From Mucilaginibacter sp. (GTDB lineage Bacteria > Bacteroidota > Bacteroidia > Sphingobacteriales > Sphingobacteriaceae): a DNA stretch of 64,000 bases. Below, in pieces: positions 33,617 through 42,611 of this stretch. The stretch spans positions 87,225 to 151,224 of the forward strand of contig NZ_JANYGQ010000034.1 of the NCBI RefSeq assembly GCF_025359345.1. The letters are read 5' to 3'. The position numbers were made by a program, and so were the translations under genes. Below the pieces are notes generated by a model, which saw only the letters and a list, made by a program, of their open reading frames with translations, was not told the DNA's origin and did not search any database. Position 1 is the stretch's first letter, and every line of letters starts with the position of its first letter.

Positions 33617-34435
33617 TTACCTGCTTACCACAATGATACAAGGCGGCCTGGTGCGGGTAGGTTTTGCCTTTGCAAACGCCACTGGTGAGGCAGAAAGAGC
33701 CAGCGATGTCATTGGAGCAAGTGCATCGCCATAAACCATGCCTTTGCGGGCGTTCAGCAAATCGGTTAAATACTGGGGAATTTCGGCTGCGGTGCGGTAG
33801 AAGTAAATCTTCACATCGAGGCCATTTGGTGCTTTGTTGCTGCCGTCGTTAATGTGGTATACCAGTTTAACCTCCTGGGTTGCGCCGGTATCAATGCCCT
33901 GGTTACGTACAGATTTTGCGAGGTTTATTTTTGCGTTACCGGCGTCGACCACTATTCCCGCTTTTCCGCAGCCTCCGTTTTCATCAAACGCCGAGCCGTT
34001 GCCTGCATCGGGAATAGCGAGTGTGTTATCGGCATTGTACACCGGGGTGGCAATGCTGTCGCCCGCGGCAAGGTTGTATATTTTATCGAGGTAATTTATC
34101 CCTGAGATAATTATAAACGATGTTTTAATCGCGCTGCCGTCTGCCGGGGTAAAGGTGACTTTATATTTAAGGCCGGTTTCGCTATTGTTCACGTCAATGT
34201 CGCCGGTAACTGCATCAAGCTGCAAACCGTCGGGCGTACTGGTATAACCGCCGGCAGCTGTATTAACGGGGTGCACCAGTACTCCCGATGCCTGCACGAA
34301 CAATACCGTGTCGGCATATAATTTAGGCTTATTGACCGGCACCACCTTGACGGGCGGATTTGACTTATCCTTTTTGCAGGAAAACCCAATGCCCATTACC
34401 AGGCAAAACAATAAAAACAATAATCGCTGCCGCAT
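33617..34435 (-). CDS. Lipoprotein of unknown function
   Basis: A 272-residue predicted lipoprotein: signal with lipobox GFSC and Cys20, a K/P-rich linker, then a beta-rich domain with TSTPDGLQLDAVTGDIDVNNS, which resembles the putative-Ig/cadherin-like repeats of Bacteroidetes surface proteins. The C-terminal region is helical, ending CIIVVSR. Not recognised further. ATG 34435 is preferred to an upstream in-frame start (34450) because the signal peptide begins there. It lies 74 bases downstream of the TPR-CHAT start; relation unknown. Confidence 0.65.
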   Translation of the reverse strand: MRQRLLFLLFCLVMGIGFSCKKDKSNPPVKVVPVNKPKLYADTVLFVQASGVLVHPVNTAAGGYTSTPDGLQLDAVTGDIDVNNSETGLKYKVTFTPADGSAIKTSFIIISGINYLDKIYNLAAGDSIATPVYNADNTLAIPDAGNGSAFDENGGCGKAGIVVDAGNAKINLAKSVRNQGIDTGATQEVKLVYHINDGSNKAPNGLDVKIYFYRTAAEIPQYLTDLLNARKGMVYGDALAPMTSLALSASPVAFAKAKPTRTRPPCIIVVSR

Positions 34436-34667
34436 TTTAATCTCCCACATATTTAACTCCGCAAGGTACTGAACGCCGTTTAATTACAAAATGATTTAAA
34501 TCACACCAAAAACCGTGCTTTTTATACTTAGTAGCCGTACAAACATATAATGTAACCTTAATTATAATTTTTTTTTCAATACCTTAATTTACGCCTATTA
34601 ACATAAACAGGTTTACACAGCCAACAAATTTAGATACGTTGTGTTGTGCACTAAGGTGGCTTTATTT

Positions 34668-35750
34668 ATGAAAAACTATGTTGAAGATTGGTCGGGCCGG
34701 TTTAACCCATGGGCCTGGAATTTAATTATTGTGATATCGGCAGTGGTGATTGGTCTTGCTGTAAAGTTTATTATTAAGACCATACTCAATTACAATAAAA
34801 AGCATACCGACTACTCGCTTTTTTTGAGTGCCGTTAAAAATTTTAGCAGGCCCATGAACCACTTTGTGCCGCTTTTTATGCTGAATTTGATGGAGCCGCT
34901 GATGGTATTAACACCCAGGTACGACCTTATATTAACGCGTACTGTTGAAATAGCGTTGATTATTTCGTTTGCTATACTATTAATGAGTGCGATGAATGTC
35001 TTTGAGGATTACGTTTATCACGCTTACGATCTAAATAAAGAAGACAACCTTAGAGAACGGAAAATACGCACCCAGATTCAGTTTATCCGCAAAGTGCTGG
35101 GTACCCTGATTGTGTTTATAACCATTGCCATTATACTGCTCAGTTTTGATAATGTACGCAAAATTGGCGCCGGCTTGCTTACCGGCGTAGGTATCGGCGG
35201 CATTATTATAGGTTTTGCCGCGCAAAAGTCGCTTGGTAATTTGCTGGCCGGTTTCCAGATTGCCTTTACACAGCCCATTCGTATTGATGATGTTTTGGTA
35301 GTTGAAGGCGAGTGGGGCCGGGTGGAGGATATCACCCTTACTTACGTGGTGCTTAAGATTTGGGATCAGCGCCGTTTGATTTTACCCATCAACTATTTTA
35401 TCGAAAAACCCTTCCAAAACTGGACCCGCACTTCGTCAGAAATATTGGGGACTGTTTTTTTGTACCTGGATTATAACACGCCTGTTGATGCCCTGCGTGT
35501 AGAGTTTGAACGCCTGTTAGCCACCACCGAATTATGGGACAAGCGCGTGCACGGCATACAGGTAACCGATGCAAAGGTTAACTGTATTGAACTAAGAGTT
35601 TTGGTTAGCGCCCACAACTCGTCGCAGGCGTTTGATTTGCGATGTTATATACGCGAGCAACTGATAAAGTTTATAAAGGACAATTACCCTGAGAGCCTGC
35701 CGCTTAACCGCGTGGTAGTGAATAACGATGGGTTAGACAAACAGCAATAA
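34668..35750 (+). CDS. MscS-family mechanosensitive channel
   Basis: A 360-residue small-conductance mechanosensitive channel. Seen: N-terminal membrane helices at about 15-37, 85-106 and 125-145, the pore helix TGVGIGGIIIGFAAQKSLG, then the MscS beta domain (FTQPIRIDDVL, GEWGRVEDITLTYVVL, LPINYFIEKPFQNWTR) and the cytoplasmic C-terminal domain. An in-frame start at 34641 would add nine residues (MLCTKVALF); ATG 34668 is chosen as the more usual opening. It gates on membrane tension to release solutes. Stands alone; convergent with the PAS/GAF gene. Confidence 0.9.
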   Translation: MKNYVEDWSGRFNPWAWNLIIVISAVVIGLAVKFIIKTILNYNKKHTDYSLFLSAVKNFSRPMNHFVPLFMLNLMEPLMVLTPRYDLILTRTVEIALIISFAILLMSAMNVFEDYVYHAYDLNKEDNLRERKIRTQIQFIRKVLGTLIVFITIAIILLSFDNVRKIGAGLLTGVGIGGIIIGFAAQKSLGNLLAGFQIAFTQPIRIDDVLVVEGEWGRVEDITLTYVVLKIWDQRRLILPINYFIEKPFQNWTRTSSEILGTVFLYLDYNTPVDALRVEFERLLATTELWDKRVHGIQVTDAKVNCIELRVLVSAHNSSQAFDLRCYIREQLIKFIKDNYPESLPLNRVVVNNDGLDKQQ

Positions 35751-35775
35751 CTCCTGCAAATACCTAAGGCCTGCG

Positions 35776-38472
35776 TTATTGTTGCGCCACATTCAGATCA
35801 ATATGTTCTGTTTTTTTCGATATGTCTCTTATAATATTGTCCAACTCATACGCACAGGTTAACAGGTGTTCTAAAAGCTGGTTTTCCTCTTCGTTATTAT
35901 TGGGAAAATCTTTTATCAAGTCGGCCAGGCCTATAATTTTTGTGAGCGGCGCTCTTACCACGTGCGATTGCATCCAGGCTATCTCCCGCAGCTTTTCATT
36001 TTGTTTTTCAACGGCGGTGATGTAGTTTAGCCGCTCAGTTATATCCCTTATTACACCAATCATCCTGATGCCGCTGCCCTTGGCATCCCGTATAATATAG
36101 CCATTGCCCTCAACGTAAGCATACTCGCCATCCGCTTTCATAAATCGGTATTCAACGCTCCAATTGCCTTGCGTAGCATCTTGCAAGGTAGCTTGTAAAC
36201 TTCCCTGGGTTTTAATTTTATCGTCGGGGTGCACTTGCTGCAACCAGGTGTCGTAGGTATAGTGTTCCCTGATGTCGAAGCCAAAAAGCCTGAAAAAGCC
36301 ATTGCCCCATTTTACAGTGCCGGTAAGTATGTTCCAGTCGAAAATTGCATCGTTGGTTGCTTTGTTTACATACTCAAAACGCTCGTTACTTATTCTCAGG
36401 GCTTTTTGTGCATTTTTAAGGTCCGTAATATCTAACCCGATGCATTGCACCTCAACCGTTTCACCCTTTGAATTGGTGAGGCCAATAAAGTGCCAGAGCG
36501 TTGGTTTTACACCGCCGTCCTGCTGCAGTTTATCAATTTCTACCTGGTAAACCTTGTTTGGGTTTTTAACGCATTTGTCCATAATATCCTTCACCAATTG
36601 ATGATGGTATAGCTGCACGGTTAATGATGCATCGGTATCGCTAGGCTTTTTATCTTTTAAAATCCAGTCAAAGTCCTCGATATACTTTTTGTTAAAATAG
36701 GTGTATTTACCGTCGAGCCCCAACCTGATAACATAATTGGTTTGCGAGTCGGCAAGTGTCCTTAAACGTCCTTCGCTGGCCTCTAATTCTTCGCGCGTAG
36801 TTTTACTTTCGGTAATGTCGAGGCAGGCGCCTATCATTTCAAGGGGGGCTCCGTTATCGTTGCACTTTAATTTACCCCATGATTTTAAGTGCCGAATCTC
36901 TCCGCCGGGTCGTATTATACGTTCCTCAAACTCAACGTCGTTTTTGGTTTGCAGGACATTAGCAATGGTATTATACACACGCTGCCGGTCGTCGGGATGA
37001 AGCATTTCCTGGTATCCCTCAAACGTTGCTTTAAAATTGGTTTTATTTAAACCGTAAATGGCATAAAGGCTGTCCGACCAGCTTACCACGTTATTCTGAA
37101 CATCCCAGTGCCAGTTGCCGAAATGCGCCAGTTCTTGGCTTTGCGTCATTAATAGGCTGGTTTCAGCTATTATTTCGGCATTTTCCCTGTTCTCCAGTAT
37201 AATTTTCAGGATAGCCGTAACCCGTTCAATAACCTTCAGTTCTTCCTCATCAGGCTTTTTAGGCTCGTTGTAATACATGCCCAATGTTGCCATAACTTTA
37301 CGGTCCGAATTAATAACCGGATACGACCAGCAGGCCCGTAAATCATGGGCAAGCGCCAGTTCCTTATAGTCTGCCCAGCGCGGGTCGGTTGCAATATCGC
37401 TAACTATTACTTTTTTTCCCAGGTAAGCAGCAGTACCGCATGAACCTACATTTTCATTTATGGGGAGATTTTCTATCGCTTCGATATATCGCGTCGGCAG
37501 CGATGGCGATGCCCAATTATGCAGCCGGTTGTTTTTAACCTGCAGGATAGAACAAAGCATCTGCGGGAACAGCGCCTCAATTCCCCTAAGGTAATAGGCA
37601 AGTATTTCCTGTACCGGTGCCGTGTTTTTTGAATTTAGCTCCAAAACGTTTTTCTCTAAATTCTCGAGACTGCTGAGGCGCTTGCTTGCAGTTATGTCCA
37701 GCATCAGTCCCCGCAGCCATTTTTGTTTTGTGCCTTCTTTTATTACCGAAACAATATCCTTTATCCAAACGGTGCCGCCGTCTGCTTTCACCATCCGGTA
37801 TTCAAACGAATAGCTTTTTGCACCCCGCGACTTTGTGTTGTAATAGTTCAAAACTTCGTCCCTGTCGCCGGGGTGAATATGGTTTTCCCAAAAGCTGGGC
37901 TGCCCCAGCCATTCCTCAGGCGAAAATCCCAGGATTTGTTTTGCGTGATCGCTTACAAAGGTAAACTGCAGGGTGGTGGCATCGGCCTCCCAAACTATCC
38001 CCTCAATAGTTTGCAGCAGCGAATAAAATTGGTTGCGCGACTCCGTTAAGGATTGCTCCGACTTTTTGCGTGCGTTAATGTCGTGCGTTAAATCGGTAAT
38101 GGTGCGAACAATAAATATAACTTTGTTATTATCGTTTACAATGGGGATATGATCTATCTCCCAATACCTTGTCTCCCTATCCCGGCCATCATTACCGGGT
38201 ATCTCATATTTCCGGAGCGGAATTTTATCAGGTTTATTCAGGGCTATTACTTTTTCAAGCGATTCCGTCCATCCGGGTATCTCATAATACCTGTTGCTGT
38301 AAAAAACCTCGAAAAACCCTTTGCCTATGCACTCTTCGCGTGTAAATTCTTTCAATTTCAGATAGGCATCGTTTACATCAACTATTGAAAATTGCGGGGC
38401 ATCCGGAAGCAATATCATTACCGGGGATGGCAAGGATTTAAATATTTCTTTCAGATATTTTTCATTTATCAT
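35776..38472 (-). CDS. PAS/GAF multi-domain sensor ending after a HisKA-like segment (no ATPase domain)
   Basis: An 898-residue soluble sensor. Approximate domains: PAS (8-135), PAS (145-270), GAF (290-435, with NENVGSCGTAAYLGKKVI and RACWSYPVIN), PAS (445-565), PAS (575-700), PAS (710-825), and a HisKA-like two-helix segment with AWMQSHVVRAPLTKIIGL. After about 60 more residues the protein stops; there is no HATPase_c domain (no N-, G1- or G2-box). Only 25 bases separate its stop from the convergent MscS gene, so no lost 3' part is hidden there. It may act as a phospho-acceptor or regulator rather than a kinase. ATG 38472 is chosen over one seven codons upstream. Confidence 0.85.
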   Translation of the reverse strand: MINEKYLKEIFKSLPSPVMILLPDAPQFSIVDVNDAYLKLKEFTREECIGKGFFEVFYSNRYYEIPGWTESLEKVIALNKPDKIPLRKYEIPGNDGRDRETRYWEIDHIPIVNDNNKVIFIVRTITDLTHDINARKKSEQSLTESRNQFYSLLQTIEGIVWEADATTLQFTFVSDHAKQILGFSPEEWLGQPSFWENHIHPGDRDEVLNYYNTKSRGAKSYSFEYRMVKADGGTVWIKDIVSVIKEGTKQKWLRGLMLDITASKRLSSLENLEKNVLELNSKNTAPVQEILAYYLRGIEALFPQMLCSILQVKNNRLHNWASPSLPTRYIEAIENLPINENVGSCGTAAYLGKKVIVSDIATDPRWADYKELALAHDLRACWSYPVINSDRKVMATLGMYYNEPKKPDEEELKVIERVTAILKIILENRENAEIIAETSLLMTQSQELAHFGNWHWDVQNNVVSWSDSLYAIYGLNKTNFKATFEGYQEMLHPDDRQRVYNTIANVLQTKNDVEFEERIIRPGGEIRHLKSWGKLKCNDNGAPLEMIGACLDITESKTTREELEASEGRLRTLADSQTNYVIRLGLDGKYTYFNKKYIEDFDWILKDKKPSDTDASLTVQLYHHQLVKDIMDKCVKNPNKVYQVEIDKLQQDGGVKPTLWHFIGLTNSKGETVEVQCIGLDITDLKNAQKALRISNERFEYVNKATNDAIFDWNILTGTVKWGNGFFRLFGFDIREHYTYDTWLQQVHPDDKIKTQGSLQATLQDATQGNWSVEYRFMKADGEYAYVEGNGYIIRDAKGSGIRMIGVIRDITERLNYITAVEKQNEKLREIAWMQSHVVRAPLTKIIGLADLIKDFPNNNEEENQLLEHLLTCAYELDNIIRDISKKTEHIDLNVAQQ

Positions 38473-38753
38473 ACATCTATCAGGTTCAGGCAACAGCGTG
38501 ATAAAACAATCAATCTTAAACTATTCATATCGGCATCAGCTACGTTAAAATAGGGTTACTAAAAATACATATAATTAGTTGATTGATAATATCTCCGGAG
38601 GTATATTTTAAAAAGTTATATTTTGACCCCTACACGCTGGCAAGTCATTTTAAAAAACAATTTTTCTACTTCCTTATTAATTTGCATTTTTACGCATCTC
38701 CGGTGAGCTTCCCGGATGTTAAACTAAAAATCAACATATCAAGTAGTAATAAA
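38473..38753. other. Divergent intergenic region before the SDR gene
   Basis: AT-rich gap of about 280 bases. The frame of the SDR gene is open upstream to 38583, but that extension (a hydrophobic/aromatic non-conserved stretch) has no homology to SDR enzymes. No repeat or exact promoter consensus was found. Confidence 0.35.
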
Positions 38754-39563
38754 ATGGGTAAAGTAATTTTGGTAACCGGCGCTTCGTCCGGCATAGGTTT
38801 GGCTTGTGCAACTGCTTTACAGGCAAAGGGCCATACAGTTTATGGTTCATCGCGCGATTTAAAACGCATGAAATCAGTTTCATTTAAACCCATTGAGCTT
38901 GATGTTACCGATGACGCCTCAGTAAACGCCGCCATCGATAAAATCATTAAGGCCGAAGGCCATATTGACGTGTTGGTAAATAACGCAGGCAACGGCGTTA
39001 CCGGCCCGGCCTATGCCATGCCCGTTGAAAGCGCAAAAAAACAGTTTGAAGTTAACTTTTTCGGTGTAGTGCGCGTGAGCAGTGCCGTATTACCACATAT
39101 GATTGCTATAAAAAGCGGCTTGATTGTAAATATCAGCTCATTAGCTGGATTATTCGGCTTGCCATACCAAAGCATGTACAGCGCATCAAAATATGCTATC
39201 GAGGGTTACTCGCAAAGCCTGCGTATGGAATTGCGCAATACAGGTGTTAAAGTAACGCTAATTAACCCCGGTGATTTTAAATCGGACTTTACCCAAAACC
39301 GCGAAAAAGTTCCTTTCCCGATAAAAAACGAAATGTTGGAAAAGGAATACAACACTGCCGTTGCCGCAATGGAGAAAGACGAGAGCATTGGCGCTAATCC
39401 CGAAGTTATCGGCAAAAAGCTTTGCCAGATAGTTGAATCATCAAGCCCGGCTCACCGTTACCTGGTAGGTGCATTTGGTCAGACCATCGCCCCGACGCTG
39501 AAAAGCATTTTACCGGGTGGTTTGTTTGAGAAGCTGATGAATGACCATTACGGGATAAAGTAA
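38754..39563 (+). CDS. Short-chain dehydrogenase/reductase (SDR)
   Basis: A 269-residue classical SDR, NAD(P)-dependent oxidoreductase of unknown substrate. Seen: cofactor motif TGASSGIG (residues 8-15), NNAG (76-79), the catalytic Ser strand NISSLAG and YxxxK (Tyr142, Lys146), followed by NPGDFKSDF. An SSRDL sequence after strand 2 suggests NADP preference. The start is set at ATG 38754, directly at the beta1 strand, although the ORF is open 57 codons further upstream. Followed by a strong bidirectional hairpin at 39576. Confidence 0.9.
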   Translation: MGKVILVTGASSGIGLACATALQAKGHTVYGSSRDLKRMKSVSFKPIELDVTDDASVNAAIDKIIKAEGHIDVLVNNAGNGVTGPAYAMPVESAKKQFEVNFFGVVRVSSAVLPHMIAIKSGLIVNISSLAGLFGLPYQSMYSASKYAIEGYSQSLRMELRNTGVKVTLINPGDFKSDFTQNREKVPFPIKNEMLEKEYNTAVAAMEKDESIGANPEVIGKKLCQIVESSSPAHRYLVGAFGQTIAPTLKSILPGGLFEKLMNDHYGIK

Positions 39564-39575
39564 AATATGGAGTAA

Positions 39576-39606
39576 GATTTGACAACTTTTTGAAAGTTGT
39601 CAAATC
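39576..39606. terminator. Bidirectional terminator between SDR and prohibitin genes
   Basis: Perfect 13-bp stem GATTTGACAACTT / AAGTTGTCAAATC with a five-base loop in the convergent gap. The T-richness near the loop and on both sides is modest, but the position between two convergent stops supports the call. Confidence 0.65.
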
Positions 39607-39626
39607 TGCTTAAATCAAAAAAAGCT

Positions 39627-40532
39627 CTACTTATCACTCAACATTATCGGGTTACCACCTTTACCACCCATAATAATAATCTTGGTATTTGGCGATAACG
39701 CAATATCCCGCTGCGCTAAAATAGATTGGTATTGAAGTTGTTTGTCGGTTAAGCCTGTTGCCAATATCTTTTGATAATCGGCAATACCCTGGGCCTCCAC
39801 GCGTTTACGGTCGGCTTCCTGGCGCTCCTTTTGTAGCACAAACTGCATTTTCTGGGCTTCCTGTTCAGCTTGTATTTTTGACTCGATACTTGCCCTAACA
39901 GTTGCTGGCAGTGTAATATTACGCACCAATATTTGCTGTACCGATAAACCGTTTTTGGCAAAATTGTCGGTGATGGACTTGTTGATTTTAAACTGGAACT
40001 CTTCGCGCTTGGTTGAGTAAAGATCCACAGCTACATAATTTACCGCGTTATCACGAATAGAGGTGCGGGTAACCGGGCGAACAATCTTATCCTCGTAATT
40101 AACGCCGATATTTTGATAAATATAAGGCGCTTTTGAAGGAATAACTTTGTATAAAACTGAAAGGTCGATGGTAACTTCCAAACCGTCGGACGATAAAACC
40201 CGGATGGCATCATCGCCCTGGATAGCGCCTTCGCCGGTTTTGGCGCTCATTGTATAATTTTCAGTCTGGATGCTGAACGTAGTAACATCAACAAATGGAT
40301 TAATAACGTGCAGGCCGCTTTCTAAAATGCCATCCTGCACCTTACCAAACAGTGTTTGGACCCCAACTTTTCCGGGATCGATTATTTTTATCGACGATAA
40401 AAGTACTCCCACTAAAATAACCAAAACCGCCACTTTATTAATAGTACCGGCGAAGCGGTTGCCTGGTTCAGGGCCGCGTTTAAGCACTATGCCTACTACA
40501 AGCATAATGATACCTAAAATTGCAATAAGCAT
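39627..40532 (-). CDS. SPFH/prohibitin family protein
   Basis: A 301-residue membrane-anchored band-7 protein: N-terminal membrane helices (about 1-15 and 30-47), an SPFH domain (about 50-210, with IDPGKVGVQTLFGKV and VRPVTRTSIRDNAVNY), then an Ala/Glu-rich coiled coil (EAQKMQFVLQKERQEADRKR) and a C-terminal QYQSILAQRDIALSPNTKI typical of bacterial prohibitin homologues. It probably oligomerises into rings that organise membrane proteases. It is the last gene of a minus-strand set with a small membrane protein and a rhodanese. Confidence 0.9.
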   Translation of the reverse strand: MLIAILGIIMLVVGIVLKRGPEPGNRFAGTINKVAVLVILVGVLLSSIKIIDPGKVGVQTLFGKVQDGILESGLHVINPFVDVTTFSIQTENYTMSAKTGEGAIQGDDAIRVLSSDGLEVTIDLSVLYKVIPSKAPYIYQNIGVNYEDKIVRPVTRTSIRDNAVNYVAVDLYSTKREEFQFKINKSITDNFAKNGLSVQQILVRNITLPATVRASIESKIQAEQEAQKMQFVLQKERQEADRKRVEAQGIADYQKILATGLTDKQLQYQSILAQRDIALSPNTKIIIMGGKGGNPIMLSDK

Positions 40533-40541
40533 AATTGAGAG

Positions 40542-40733
40542 CTATGGGTTTTTTTGAGCCTTTTTTACTTCTTTTAAAAGCCGGACCTTAAGCACTATAA
40601 AGATAGCAATAATTGCCGCTGCGGGTAATAAATATATGTAGTGCTTGTCGGAAATGCCATAGTTATAGCCGGCAATTAAGCATATAAATATGCAAACATT
40701 GTACAGCGTATTTAAAAATAACTTGCCTGCCAT
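40542..40733 (-). CDS. Small two-helix membrane protein
   Basis: A 63-residue protein starting MAGKLFLNTLYN, with hydrophobic helices at about 11-24 and 33-49 and a basic tail (RLLKEVKKAQKN). Function unknown. The start at 40731-40733 is one base beyond the rhodanese stop; the ORF is open nine codons further upstream but that would overlap the rhodanese. The gene lies nine bases before the prohibitin start, so the three genes probably form one operon. Confidence 0.65.
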   Translation of the reverse strand: MAGKLFLNTLYNVCIFICLIAGYNYGISDKHYIYLLPAAAIIAIFIVLKVRLLKEVKKAQKNP

Positions 40734-40734
40734 G

Positions 40735-41049
40735 TTAGTACACGTTAATAGTAGGGTCAATCTGGTCGGCCCAGGCTAAAATACCACCCTGCAGGTTATA
40801 AAGATTGGTAAAACCCTGCTGCTCCAATTGCATAATGGCTGCAGCACTTCGTTTGCCGCTACGGCACATTACTACTACGGGTTTGTCTTTAGCGATTTTT
40901 TCACTCTCGATTAAAACGCCGCCCAATGGAATCGACAATCCGCCGAGGTTGCTCATTTCGTATTCAAAATCTTCCCGCACATCAATCAGTTGAAAATCTT
41001 CGCCTTTATCTTTTTTGTCTTTTAGTTCCTGTACGCTAATTTCTTTCAT
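40735..41049 (-). CDS. Rhodanese-like single-domain protein
   Basis: A 104-residue single rhodanese domain: IDVREDFEYEMSNLGG and the active-site loop CRSGKRS with Cys62. In the family it carries persulfide sulfur or binds anions. ATG 41049 is chosen rather than an in-frame start at 41073, because a TAnnTTTG element lies at 41078-41071, which would put the upstream codons in the promoter. First gene of the rhodanese/small membrane protein/prohibitin operon and divergent from the DUF4407 gene. Confidence 0.88.
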   Translation of the reverse strand: MKEISVQELKDKKDKGEDFQLIDVREDFEYEMSNLGGLSIPLGGVLIESEKIAKDKPVVVMCRSGKRSAAAIMQLEQQGFTNLYNLQGGILAWADQIDPTINVY

Positions 41050-41070
41050 GTTTTTGATAATTGTAATGGC

Positions 41071-41078
41071 CAAAGGTA
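41071..41078 (-). promoter_or_regulatory. Predicted -7 element for the rhodanese operon
   Basis: TACCTTTG on the minus strand matches TAnnTTTG exactly. It would start transcription about 15 bases before the ATG at 41049. A matching -33 TTTG at the right distance is not clear. Confidence 0.35.
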
Positions 41079-41169
41079 ATTGTTATACTTCAAATATTTA
41101 GGTCTGCAATTTGTAACATTCAAGGCCTTACGGCGTTTCATATATGTTTGCAAACAGATAATACTATTG

Positions 41170-42288
41170 ATGAAGAAAGTTACGCGTTTTTTCTGGTTTT
41201 GTTCCGGAGCACATATAGGCACTTTAAAAAAATACCCCCTCGAACATAATAAATACGTAGGCATAGGCGCCACTATCTTTTTTACCGCATTATTTGCCTC
41301 TCTATCAGGCGGATATGCCATGTATTTTGTTTTCGCCGGCAACCCGGCCGCCTGGGTTTTCGCCATTTTATTTGGCCTGATATGGGGCACCGCCATTTTC
41401 AACCTCGACAGGTACATTGTATCAAGCATTGATAAAACGGGCACCACTAACCAGCAGATATTACAGGCATCGCCCCGTATTTTATTGGCAATAATGATAG
41501 GAATTGTAATATCGCGCCCGCTTGAACTGAAAATATTTGATAAGGAAATCCGCCAGAAACTAAAGACAGCCTACCTTAAAGGCCAGCACCGTAAAATAGA
41601 TACGCTTACCAAAACCTACAACGATAAGTATGCGATGGAACTGCGTAAAAATAATGAGTTAAAACGGGAAAAGGATTCCCTGGAAAGCGACATCACCCAA
41701 TCGCGCCAGCAGTTAAACCAGGAAGTTTTTGGCGAAAAAAACGACCAGACATCGGGCATTGTAGGCTATGGTACCTATGCCAAAGGGAAACAAGCCGTAT
41801 TGCAGGAAAAGGAAGATCGCCTGAAAACGGTAATGGAAAACCAGGGAAAAATGGAAGATTACCTGAGCCGCCGTAAAGATTATGAAGGGGTAAATGACAC
41901 CCGCCTGTTTAACGAGCATCAGCTCGACAGTTTATCAAACGTAGCAGGCTTTAGCGATCGCAACTGGGCATTGGGGCAATTATCATACAACGAAAACGGG
42001 ACAAGGGATTTAGACACCTATTTGGCCGAATCATTCATCAGCTGGTTGTTTATTTTGTTTGAATGTTTGCCGGTGTTTGTGAAGCTGATGTCGCCGCGCG
42101 GAGCTTATGATGTGGCTGTTTCAAAAATCAATGAGGCGGACGAGTATTATGCCGAAAGGGACAAAGAACGACATATACGGGTGATAGACGAAGTTTATGA
42201 CCACCGTTTGGAGCGGGATGTTGATAAGGAGAAAAAGATTATTTCGGCACAGTCTGACTATGATGTTGAGCGGCATAGTTACGATTGA
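41170..42288 (+). CDS. DUF4407 membrane protein
   Basis: A 372-residue membrane protein of the DUF4407 family. Seen: GAHIGTLKKYPLEHNKYVGIG near the start, membrane helices at about 30-50, 55-75, 100-120 and 280-300, and a long charged coiled coil (about 130-260). The family is of unknown function; the architecture suggests a large cytoplasmic or periplasmic rod between membrane helices. ATG 41170 is chosen; an in-frame start at 41080 would add 30 residues that do not resemble the family. No operon partner. Confidence 0.8.
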   Translation: MKKVTRFFWFCSGAHIGTLKKYPLEHNKYVGIGATIFFTALFASLSGGYAMYFVFAGNPAAWVFAILFGLIWGTAIFNLDRYIVSSIDKTGTTNQQILQASPRILLAIMIGIVISRPLELKIFDKEIRQKLKTAYLKGQHRKIDTLTKTYNDKYAMELRKNNELKREKDSLESDITQSRQQLNQEVFGEKNDQTSGIVGYGTYAKGKQAVLQEKEDRLKTVMENQGKMEDYLSRRKDYEGVNDTRLFNEHQLDSLSNVAGFSDRNWALGQLSYNENGTRDLDTYLAESFISWLFILFECLPVFVKLMSPRGAYDVAVSKINEADEYYAERDKERHIRVIDEVYDHRLERDVDKEKKIISAQSDYDVERHSYD

Positions 42289-42611
42289 TTTAGGTTGTAA
42301 GAGTTGTAATTGTTAGGGCTGTGCTTACACAAAGCGTTCCATTTTTATACGCGGAACACATGGAACGCAATGAAACATGTTGATTATCAGATGTTTCATT
42401 TTTTGAATAAATTTAGAAAGAACTAAGTAGCCGATAATTAAGCAGCAGGCCTTTATATCGAACTTGCTTTAAATTCAGGAAAATCTTCAAGGCCCAACGG
42501 GCCGCAATTCATCAGCGCAGGTCGCAGGCCTGCGGTCAAAAGGCCCAAGATGATATTTACCCAATGTGTTTATTAGATAGATTACCTTAAATTGCCGGAT
42601 ATTTTTTCGCC
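42289..42611. other. Intergenic region with family C repeat and GC-rich hairpins
   Basis: Contents: a GTTGTAA-type short repeat just after the DUF4407 stop (42296-42322), the inverted family C copy (42334-42390), and two adjacent small hairpins near 42493-42545 (GGCCCAACGGGCC and CGCAGG...CCTGCG). No gene is seen. Confidence 0.5.
42334..42390 (-). repeat. Dispersed repeat, family C, copy 3 (inverted)
   Basis: Its reverse complement reads CTGATAATCAACATG, then GCGTTCC...GGAACGC, the same modules and order as at 27895 and 28081. Three copies 14 kb apart in two orientations indicate a dispersed element. Confidence 0.65.
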
